The translations under genes were made by a program, and so were the position numbers. The notes beneath the pieces are model-generated. The model was not told where the DNA came from. It saw only the letters and a program-made list of their open reading frames with translations, and did no database searches. Positions 1-5,165 of a stretch of DNA of 6,229 bases are shown one piece after another. The stretch is from assembly GCA_011371325.1 (NCBI GenBank), contig DRQV01000216.1, positions 1 to 6,229 of the forward strand, read 5' to 3'. The DNA comes from Thioploca sp. Its GTDB lineage: Bacteria; Pseudomonadota; Gammaproteobacteria; Beggiatoales; Beggiatoaceae. The first letter of the stretch is position 1, and each line of letters opens with the position of its first letter.

Positions 1-1
1 T

Positions 2-145
2 CCACACCCAGAGGATAGTGAATTATTTTGTAGTCGCTGGGATGCTTTGATTAAACAGGGTGACCCATATTACAATTCTAATTTAAACCCTAGGGGTAAG
101 ATGTTTGAACCATTGTTTATTAAAATAGAAAATTATAAACGGTAA
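2..145 (+). CDS. Glycosyltransferase, C-terminal end only (probable family 2)
   Basis: An open frame enters from the left edge and gives 47 codons before a TAA at 143-145; the start lies outside the window. Visible residues 21-29 read DPYYNSNLN. This resembles the DPYYNPNL-type motif near the C-terminus of many bacterial family 2 glycosyltransferases involved in O-antigen, rhamnan or capsule synthesis, which add sugars to a lipid-linked or growing glycan at the cytoplasmic face of the membrane. The stop is 10 nt before the next gene on the same strand, and that gene has no clear ribosome binding site, so the two are probably co-transcribed and coupled. A following methyltransferase and sulfotransferase fit a glycan cluster. 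The family call rests on this one short motif and the context; the catalytic domain cannot be seen. Confidence 0.6.
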   Translation, partial: PHPEDSELFCSRWDALIKQGDPYYNSNLNPRGKMFEPLFIKIENYKR

Positions 146-155
146 ATTTTAACAA

Positions 156-962
156 ATGAAACAATTTCTTAAATCGTTTTTAAAACCGACAGAAGCTCAC
201 CCAGAATTGCTTTCTTTTCAATGTAATATTTGTGGCCACTTTAACGAAGATATTGCTAAAAAAATTGTTAAAAGCCGAGAAGAACAGTCTTGTCAGCATT
301 GTAAGTCAAGTTTACGAATGCGTTCGGTAATCTATGCTCTATCTATGGAATTATTCGGTAAAAATATTATCTTGCCAGATTTTCCAGAAGATAAAACTGT
401 AACTGGTATTGGCATGAGTGATTGGGAGGGTTATGCCGAATTATTGAGTAAAAAACTTGATTATACCAATACTTATTATCATCAAGAACCTAAACTGGAT
501 ATTACTGACATCATTCCAGAGCAAGAAAATAAATATGATTTTATCATTTCAACTGATGTGTTTGAACATATTCCACCACCAGTTGAGGTTGCTTTTATCA
601 ATGCTCAACGCTTATTAAAACCAGGTGGAGTACTAATTTTTACCGTACCATATATGAATGAAGGAATTACCAAAGAACATTTTCCTGATTTACATGATTT
701 TAGGATTGTTACCCATAAAAACAAAAGCTTCCTAATTAATATTACTAAAGATGGTGAAGAACAGGTTTTTGATGATTTAATTTTTCATGGTGGAAATGGA
801 TTTACCTTAGAAATGCGAATATTTACCAAAAAATCTTTGTTAAAAGAACTAGAATCAGCAAAGTTTGAACATATTAAAATTTATAGTGATAATATATCCA
901 AATTTGGAATTATTTGGCAAATTTCCTGGGCTTTTCCTATTGCGGCAAGGAAAATAATATGA
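156..962 (+). CDS. Class I SAM-dependent methyltransferase with N-terminal Cys4 motif
   Basis: A 268-residue cytoplasmic protein predicted to move a methyl group from S-adenosylmethionine to an unknown acceptor, probably a sugar or glycan. Two CxxC pairs (C23/C26 and C46/C49) are followed by SSLRMRS, a likely zinc ribbon of the kind that precedes some glycan-cluster methyltransferases. The Rossmann part follows: GIGMSDW at 84-90 stands where the usual GxGxG loop is, then LDITD near 114-118, FIISTDVFEHIP at 129-140 and LLKPGGVLIFTVPY at 153-166. The last two are strong Methyltransf_11-type motifs. No signal peptide or membrane segment is seen. ATG at 156 is 10 nt after the glycosyltransferase stop and lacks a good Shine-Dalgarno sequence, suggesting re-initiation by ribosomes from upstream. 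Its stop overlaps the next start. The methyltransferase call is firm; the substrate is unknown. Confidence 0.85.
   Translation: MKQFLKSFLKPTEAHPELLSFQCNICGHFNEDIAKKIVKSREEQSCQHCKSSLRMRSVIYALSMELFGKNIILPDFPEDKTVTGIGMSDWEGYAELLSKKLDYTNTYYHQEPKLDITDIIPEQENKYDFIISTDVFEHIPPPVEVAFINAQRLLKPGGVLIFTVPYMNEGITKEHFPDLHDFRIVTHKNKSFLINITKDGEEQVFDDLIFHGGNGFTLEMRIFTKKSLLKELESAKFEHIKIYSDNISKFGIIWQISWAFPIAARKII
947..962 (+). promoter_or_regulatory. Ribosome binding site and ATGA stop-start overlap
   Basis: AAGGA at 947-951 lies 7 nt before ATG 959-961. That ATG overlaps the methyltransferase TGA (960-962) as ATGA. This sets the sulfotransferase start at 959 rather than at an in-frame TTG at 914, which would overlap the upstream gene by 49 nt. 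The arrangement is typical of translational coupling. Confidence 0.8.
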
Positions 963-2263
963 ATGAATTAGTAAAAATAACTAATGTTATTAAAATAGCA
1001 TCTTCCGCAATATTAGGGTTTTCCATAGATAATCCCAAACTAGCTACCTTTAGCAAAACTTATACAATAACTATTAATGGTTGGCTATTGGAGAAAAATA
1101 TTCCAGTATTAGCAATGTTATTGTTTAATAAAAATGAAATTATCCGAAGAGTTCCTATCAATTTACCACGTCCTGATATAGGTGAAGTTTACCCGGACAT
1201 TGTTAAAGCAAAAACTTGTGGTTTTTCTATGGTTGTTTCTACACTGGGTATGGAGGATAATGTTGAATTACAAGTCATGGCATTATTACAAAATCAAGTA
1301 CAAGTTCATTTAGCTAGCATTAGCTTGCAACGAACTGCTAAATTACCATTCAATTACGAATCGATATTCCAACCACTTATGGTAACGTCGTTAGGTCGTT
1401 CTGGTTCAACTTGGTTGATGCGAGTGCTTGCTGAACATTCTAATATAATTGTGCATCGAGAATACCCCTATGAAACTCATGCTGCAAAATATTGGATATA
1501 TTCACTATTTAAGGTATTATCCGAACCAACTAATTATCTAAATCCAAATGCTCCTGCAAAACATTTATCTGGCCTAAATATTCAATGGGTGAGACGAAAT
1601 ATAATTCAAGATAACTTATTTAATCAATGGTTTACAAATAATTATATAAACCAAGTAGTAAAGTTTTGTAAAACCAGCACAGATTCATTTTATAGTGAAG
1701 TTGCTAAGAATCAAAATCAAACTCCATCCCAACTAACTTATTTTGCTGAAAAATTTGCCCCATGGAAATCGATCACTGGACTTTGCTATGAATTATATCC
1801 ACAAGCCAAAGAAATTATTTTGGTGCGAGATTTTAGGGATACATTATGTTCCATGTTAAAGTTCTCAGAACAACGTAATGTAACCGATTTTGGATTAAAT
1901 TCTAATCCTACTGATTTACAAGCAGTTAAACAAATTAAAAATCAAGCTAAACGTCTGCTAGACTATTCACAGCAGAGAGCTGACCAAGCTTGCATAATTC
2001 ACTATGAAAATTTAGTGTTGAAAGCAGATGAAACTTTTCTGACTATATTAAATTATTTAAACTTGGAAGCAAATACTAAAATAGTTAAAAATATACTTAA
2101 AAAATCTGCAACAGATACTCAAGAATTAAAAAATCATCGCACCAGTAAAAACCCTAAAAAATCTATTGGACGTTGGCAACAAGATTTAAATGAACCCATG
2201 AAAGAATTATGCGAAGAACATTTAACTAAAGAATTGCAAGCTTTTGGTTACTTAGAAAATTAA
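959..2263 (+). CDS. Sulfotransferase family protein with N-terminal beta-rich accessory domain
   Basis: A 434-residue protein expected to move sulfate from PAPS to a hydroxyl or amino group, here probably on a cell-surface glycan. Residues about 12-125 form a beta-rich domain (GFSID at 20-24, ITINGWLLE at 38-45, LPRPDIGEVYPD at 69-80, CGFS at 87-90). Similar extensions occur on glycan-modifying enzymes. The catalytic domain starts near 138. SLGRSGSTWL at 144-153 is the 5'-phosphosulfate-binding loop, LVRDFRD at 288-294 with S298 matches the 3'-phosphate site, YENLV at 349-353 is a usual downstream motif, and SIGRWQQDL at 402-410 is typical of the C-terminal part. There is no signal peptide or clear transmembrane helix, so it should be cytoplasmic. 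The start overlaps the methyltransferase stop, tying the two in one operon. No hairpin terminator follows. Family call firm; acceptor unknown. Confidence 0.85.
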   Translation: MNELVKITNVIKIASSAILGFSIDNPKLATFSKTYTITINGWLLEKNIPVLAMLLFNKNEIIRRVPINLPRPDIGEVYPDIVKAKTCGFSMVVSTLGMEDNVELQVMALLQNQVQVHLASISLQRTAKLPFNYESIFQPLMVTSLGRSGSTWLMRVLAEHSNIIVHREYPYETHAAKYWIYSLFKVLSEPTNYLNPNAPAKHLSGLNIQWVRRNIIQDNLFNQWFTNNYINQVVKFCKTSTDSFYSEVAKNQNQTPSQLTYFAEKFAPWKSITGLCYELYPQAKEIILVRDFRDTLCSMLKFSEQRNVTDFGLNSNPTDLQAVKQIKNQAKRLLDYSQQRADQACIIHYENLVLKADETFLTILNYLNLEANTKIVKNILKKSATDTQELKNHRTSKNPKKSIGRWQQDLNEPMKELCEEHLTKELQAFGYLEN

Positions 2264-2288
2264 TTTTATAAAAAAACCTCTTGAAAAA

Positions 2289-2302
2289 TTGATTTACATC
2301 AT
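2289..2302 (+). promoter_or_regulatory. FNR/Anr-box-like palindrome over the sodB -35 region
   Basis: TTGAT TTAC ATCAT matches the FNR consensus TTGAT-N4-ATCAA in 9 of 10 arm positions. Its centre (about 2295.5) would lie near -30 relative to the predicted transcription start, a position where binding would block RNA polymerase. This suggests repression of sodB at low oxygen by an FNR/Anr-type regulator. Chance occurrence is possible in AT-rich DNA, and no regulator gene is in the window. Confidence 0.4.
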
Positions 2303-2318
2303 TAAAGAATCATATAAT
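2289..2318 (+). promoter_or_regulatory. Predicted sodB promoter
   Basis: TTGATT (2289-2294) and a perfect TATAAT (2313-2318) are separated by 18 bp, consistent with a sigma-70 type promoter. Transcription would start near 2325, leaving a leader of about 20 nt that contains AGAGGA (2335-2340) just before ATG 2345. The upstream sulfotransferase has no visible terminator, so some read-through into sodB is also possible. Confidence 0.6.
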
Positions 2319-2344
2319 CACTTATTTATAATAAAGAGGAAAAT

Positions 2345-2917
2345 ATGCACACACTTCCAGAGTTAAAATATGCCCATAATGCCTTAGAACCATATATATC
2401 TAAGGAAACTTTAGAATTTCATTATGGTAAACATCATCAAACATACGTCACTAATCTTAATAATCTTATTAAAGGTACTGAATTTGAAAACTTATCCCTA
2501 GAAGAAATTATCGCTAAAGCTTCTGGAGGAATTTTTAATAATGCTGCTCAAATTTGGAATCATAGTTTTTATTGGCAATGTATGAATCCACAAGGTGGTG
2601 GTGAACCAATCGGTAAAATTGCTGAACTTATTCAAAAAAACTTTGGTTCTTTTGCTACTTTCAAAGAAGAATTTTCTAAAACTGCAATCACTACTTTTGG
2701 TTCTGGTTGGGCCTGGCTGGTTAAAAAACCTGATGGTTCTTTGGCCTTAGAAAGTACTAGTAATGCTGGAACTCCACTAACTGGATCAAATAAACCATTA
2801 CTAACTTGCGATGTATGGGAACATGCTTATTATGTGGATTATCGTAATGCTAGACCTAAATATGTAGAAGCATTTTGGAATTTAGTAGATTGGGATTTTG
2901 TAACAGCTAATTTATAA
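2345..2917 (+). CDS. sodB: Superoxide dismutase [Fe]
   Basis: A 190-residue cytoplasmic enzyme that converts superoxide to oxygen and hydrogen peroxide. Length and numbering match E. coli SodB. The four metal ligands are H26, H73, D156 and H160, the last two in DVWEHAYY. Gateway Y34 and H30 are present. Q69, in the AAQIWNH segment, is the active-site glutamine position typical of the iron form; manganese enzymes usually supply it from the other half of the protein. No signal peptide is present. ATG 2345 is preceded by AGAGGA with a short 4-nt gap. It has its own predicted promoter with an FNR-like site and faces adk convergently. Metal preference is inferred from sequence; cambialistic use of Mn cannot be excluded. 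Confidence 0.96.
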   Translation: MHTLPELKYAHNALEPYISKETLEFHYGKHHQTYVTNLNNLIKGTEFENLSLEEIIAKASGGIFNNAAQIWNHSFYWQCMNPQGGGEPIGKIAELIQKNFGSFATFKEEFSKTAITTFGSGWAWLVKKPDGSLALESTSNAGTPLTGSNKPLLTCDVWEHAYYVDYRNARPKYVEAFWNLVDWDFVTANL

Positions 2918-3074
2918 TTATGAGAAATCCATAGATAGCTATGTTGTGAATTAGGCGATATGGTTTAACAGGGTTAATTTTGTGGAAGCAAAAGTATGGT
3001 TGTAATACTAACAAGTTTGGAAATAGCTTTAAAGCAAATGTTAAGTATAGACTCTTGCCTATTACACCAAGGTT
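2918..3074 (+). other. Noncoding gap after sodB
   Basis: I see no convincing gene in this stretch. One plus-strand frame stays open for about 48 codons up to a TAA at about 3096, but it has no plausible start or ribosome binding site and no family I recognise. Small inverted repeats occur (CATAG-ATAG-CTATG near 2933-2946; AGTAT...ATACT near 2993-3009) but are too short to assign. It could be a long sodB 3' untranslated region, a degraded insertion, or a small RNA. Confidence 0.5.
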
Positions 3075-3111
3075 TTGGAGTTTAAATCTGATCTAAAGAT
3101 TTAGACTCCAA
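3075..3111. terminator. Hairpin between convergent sodB and adk, possible bidirectional terminator
   Basis: Arms 3075-3089 (TTGGAGTTTAAATCT) and 3097-3111 (AGATTTAGACTCCAA) pair over 15 bp with a single G-T wobble around a 7-nt loop. It sits 157 nt after the sodB stop and 33 nt after the adk stop on the other strand. The plus strand continues TAATTTCTT, a weak T-rich tail; the minus strand has no T-run. A role in ending both transcripts, or in stabilising their 3' ends, is inferred from position. Confidence 0.6.
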
Positions 3112-3144
3112 TAATTTCTTAATATCAATGAAAACCAATAATCT

Positions 3145-3798
3145 TTAACTCATAGCTTTAAAAATAGAATCCCTAATTTCTTCTACTTTACCAATGCCTT
3201 GAATCTGCACATATTTAGGAGAATTAGCTTCACCGCTATCAGCCCATTTAGAATAATATTCAATTAATGGTTCAGTCTGTTCATGGTATATTTTGAGACG
3301 ATTTCTAACAGTAGCTTCACTATCATCATCACGTTGAATTAAAGGTTCACCAGTTACATCATCTTTGCCTTCTTCTTTTGGCGGATTGTAAATAATATGA
3401 TAAGTACGTCCAGAATTTAAATGAACTCTTCGTCCACTCATACGTTTAACAATTTCTTCATCTTCAACAGCAATTTCAACCACAAAGTCAACATTTACTC
3501 CAACTTCTTTCATGGCATCAGCTTGTGGAATGGTACGTGGAAATCCATCAAATAAAAAACCATTAGCACAGTCGGGTTCTTTAATTCTATTTTTAACCAA
3601 ACCAATAATAATTTCGTCGGAAACTAGACCTCCTTCATCCATGATTTTTTTAGCGGCCAAACCTAATGGAGTGCCAGCTTTTACAGCAGCCCGTAGCATA
3701 TCTCCAGTAGAAATTTGAGGAATATTGTATTTTTCCTTAATAAAGTTGGCTTGAGTACCTTTACCAGCTCCAGGGCCACCTAATAAAATTAAACGCAT
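3145..3798 (-). CDS. adk: Adenylate kinase
   Basis: A 217-residue cytoplasmic enzyme that interconverts ATP + AMP and 2 ADP, keeping nucleotide pools balanced. The P-loop GGPGAGKGT lies at 7-15, the AMP-binding STGDMLR at 30-36 and GFPRT at 85-89. The LID is the long form (about 122-159) and carries H126, S129, D146 and T149, the hydrogen-bond set of Gram-negative enzymes, in place of four zinc-binding cysteines. Catalytic arginines R123, R156 and R167 are present. On the minus strand AAGGAG (3805-3810) lies 6 nt before ATG 3796-3798, which fixes the start. It lies downstream of the cytochrome gene on the same strand with a 93-nt gap that may hold its own promoter, and converges on sodB. Length is normal and nothing is missing. 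Confidence 0.98.
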   Translation of the reverse strand: MRLILLGGPGAGKGTQANFIKEKYNIPQISTGDMLRAAVKAGTPLGLAAKKIMDEGGLVSDEIIIGLVKNRIKEPDCANGFLFDGFPRTIPQADAMKEVGVNVDFVVEIAVEDEEIVKRMSGRRVHLNSGRTYHIIYNPPKEEGKDDVTGEPLIQRDDDSEATVRNRLKIYHEQTEPLIEYYSKWADSGEANSPKYVQIQGIGKVEEIRDSIFKAMS

Positions 3799-3877
3799 TT
3801 AAATCTCCTTTGTAAATGGGGGTAAAAGAATCGTAATTTTAGTTCAATAGAACCAAGTTAAAACAAGTAATATATCT

Positions 3878-3906
3878 ATTATAACCAGATTTTACCTATT
3901 TGAAAT
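3878..3906 (-). promoter_or_regulatory. Possible adk promoter
   Basis: On the minus strand TATAAT (3878-3883) sits 17 bp after ATTTCA (3901-3906), a poor -35 lying inside the end of the cytochrome gene. The start of transcription would be near 3871, giving a leader of about 70 nt. The perfect -10 is the main support; in AT-rich DNA it could be coincidence, and adk may be read mainly from upstream. Confidence 0.35.
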
Positions 3907-5067
3907 ATTTTTTAACATATATTGTACTGCTAATTTAACTTCTTCATCAGTGAGATTAGAGTTCCCACCTTTAGGTGGCATAATATTAATACCATTGATA
4001 GCATTTTGTATTAATACATCTTTTCCTTTAATAATTCTCTGTTGCCAATCTTTCTTTTCAGAAATTTTAGGAGCTCCAGCAATTCCAACTACATGGCACG
4101 ATTTACAAGTCATATCATAAACATCCTTACCTTGTCTAGGAGAAATACTCAATGTAGATTCTATTTCAGTAATAACTTTAGGAGCCTCAGGAATTACTTT
4201 GGTAATTTTAGGCGTTTCTGGTTCAGTCATAGTTTTAGGAACTTTAACAACTGAAGTATCTATTTTTATAACCTCTTTAGGCTGTTCTTCAGGTATAGGT
4301 TGTTCTTTAGATATAGGTTGTTTACTAATTTCTGGGACAACTTTTTTAATTGACTTAGAAGTTTCAAATCCAACACTGGCTAACATATATTGTACAACTG
4401 ATTGCATATCTGCATCATTTACAAAACTCCCACCACGTGGCGGCATAGAGTTAAAACCTTTGATAGCATTTTGTACTAAAACTTTTTCACCTTTATCAAT
4501 TCTAGCTTGCCAATCATCTTTATTGCCTAATTTTGGAGCATTTAAAATTCCAGTAGCGTGACAAGCTATACAAACTTTATTATAAACCATCTTACCAGCT
4601 GATTGATCAACAGTTTTAATTGGTTCAACTGATTTGGAAATAGGGGACCTTACTTCTACTGACTTTGATTTAGTCTCTGGTTTATTAGTCTCTGATTTAA
4701 TACCAGCTAACATATATTGTACAGCTAACTTCAAATCTGTATCACTTAAAAATGTTCCACCTCTTGGTGGCATAGAATTAAAACCATTAGTAGCATTTTG
4801 TAATAGAATATCTTCACCTTTAATAATCCGTTTTTCCCAATCAATCTTATTACCTAATTTTGGGGCATTTAACACTCCAGTCTCATGACAAGCTATACAT
4901 GCCTTTTCATAAATTTCTTTACCTGTATGTTGGGAAGTATCGGATATTTCTACTGATTCTGTCACATTGTCTTTTCCTATTATTAACAATACCATTATAA
5001 AAGCTACCACTATTCCAAGTCCAAAAATAATACCTAGCATTGAACTTTTATTATTTATTTGACTCAC
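3892..5067 (-). CDS. Membrane-anchored triheme cytochrome with three c5-type domains
   Basis: A 391-residue protein from the GTG at 5065-5067. A short cytoplasmic N-terminus is followed by one transmembrane helix (about 10-31, rich in I/V/L/G), which should act as an uncleaved anchor leaving the rest in the periplasm. Three cytochrome c5-like domains follow, with heme motifs CIACH (57-61), CIACH (166-170) and CKSCH (321-325). Each has a distal Met ligand in MPPRGG or MPPKGG (M99, M208, M363) and an AVQYML/VVQYML-type C-terminal helix. Domains 1 and 2 are close copies; domain 3 is more diverged and separated by a linker of about 65 residues rich in Pro, Glu, Lys and Val (about 241-305). The likely role is periplasmic electron transfer, for example from a quinol oxidase complex to a terminal oxidase or reductase; the partners are not visible. 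A longer form starting at TTG 5136 is possible but less likely. Confidence 0.85.
   Translation of the reverse strand: MSQINNKSSMLGIIFGLGIVVAFIMVLLIIGKDNVTESVEISDTSQHTGKEIYEKACIACHETGVLNAPKLGNKIDWEKRIIKGEDILLQNATNGFNSMPPRGGTFLSDTDLKLAVQYMLAGIKSETNKPETKSKSVEVRSPISKSVEPIKTVDQSAGKMVYNKVCIACHATGILNAPKLGNKDDWQARIDKGEKVLVQNAIKGFNSMPPRGGSFVNDADMQSVVQYMLASVGFETSKSIKKVVPEISKQPISKEQPIPEEQPKEVIKIDTSVVKVPKTMTEPETPKITKVIPEAPKVITEIESTLSISPRQGKDVYDMTCKSCHVVGIAGAPKISEKKDWQQRIIKGKDVLIQNAINGINIMPPKGGNSNLTDEEVKLAVQYMLKNISNR
3910..4935 (-). repeat. Three repeated cytochrome c5 domain-coding units
   Basis: The three units lie at about 4705-4935, 4378-4605 and 3910-4140 (domains 1 to 3 in reading order). Each encodes GK-x3-Y...C-x2-CH...APK...W-x2-RI-x-KG...MPP-x-GG...QYML at the same spacing. 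Units 1 and 2 share long near-identical stretches, suggesting a more recent duplication or gene conversion; unit 3 is older or under different constraint. The repeats also generate recurring antisense open frames that are not genes. Confidence 0.85.
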
Positions 5068-5075
5068 TCTTAATA

Positions 5076-5082
5076 CCTCTTT
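5076..5082 (-). promoter_or_regulatory. Ribosome binding site that sets the cytochrome start
   Basis: On the minus strand AAAGAGG (5076-5082) lies 8 nt before GTG 5065-5067. The in-frame TTG at 5134-5136 has no such site and would put 23 mostly polar residues before the anchor. The internal ATG at 5038-5040 also lacks a site. GTG 5067 is therefore preferred. Confidence 0.7.
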
Positions 5083-5109
5083 GTTATGCAAAAGTTCTAA
5101 TGATATAAT
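5081..5109 (+). promoter_or_regulatory. Promoter of the methyltransferase-GNAT gene
   Basis: TTGTTA (5081-5086), a 17-bp spacer, then TATAAT (5104-5109) preceded by TG at 5101-5102, an extended -10. Transcription would start near 5116, leaving a leader of about 50 nt before GTG 5166. This is the best promoter match in the window. Confidence 0.65.
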
Positions 5110-5136
5110 TGTGCCATAATAAAATTCTTTTGGCAA
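5108..5136 (-). promoter_or_regulatory. Possible promoter of the cytochrome gene
   Basis: On the minus strand TTGCCA (5131-5136) is followed after 17 bp by CACAAT (5108-5113), matching the -35 in 5 of 6 and the -10 in 4 of 6 positions. It overlaps the -10 of the opposite promoter by 2 bp, so the two would compete for polymerase. Confidence 0.4.
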
Positions 5137-5165
5137 TTATCAGTAATATATTTTGGAGCAATATA

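Noticed and set aside
914..958. Upstream TTG start adding 15 residues to the sulfotransferase
   Set aside because: It would overlap the methyltransferase gene by 49 nt and has no ribosome binding site; ATG 959 has AAGGA at a 7-nt spacing and forms the usual ATGA overlap.
2949..3096. Plus-strand open frame with a WKQKYG segment, considered as a transposase remnant
   Set aside because: The resemblance to IS3-type OrfA helix-turn-helix text is only a few residues, with no start, no terminal inverted repeats and no target duplication seen.
3512..3718. Plus-strand open frame of 68 codons
   Set aside because: It lies wholly antisense to adk, whose motifs are complete, and matches no family I recognise.
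3839..3861. Small palindrome GTTC-AATA-GAAC in the adk leader as an operator or attenuator
   Set aside because: Arms are only 4 bp perfect and no T-run or known operator consensus accompanies them.
4042..4888. Plus-strand open frames at 4042-4254, 4199-4561 and 4634-4888
   Set aside because: They are antisense to the cytochrome gene; two of them share a PPxGGIELKPL-like stretch only because the c5 domains on the other strand are repeated.
3910..4935. Possible CRISPR-like or other nucleotide repeat array
   Set aside because: The units are about 230 bp, in frame, and encode complete heme-binding domains, so they are protein domain repeats.
5068..5136. Upstream TTG start adding 23 residues to the cytochrome
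   Set aside because: There is no ribosome binding site before it, and the sequence overlaps the predicted promoters; GTG 5067 has AAAGAGG 8 nt upstream.
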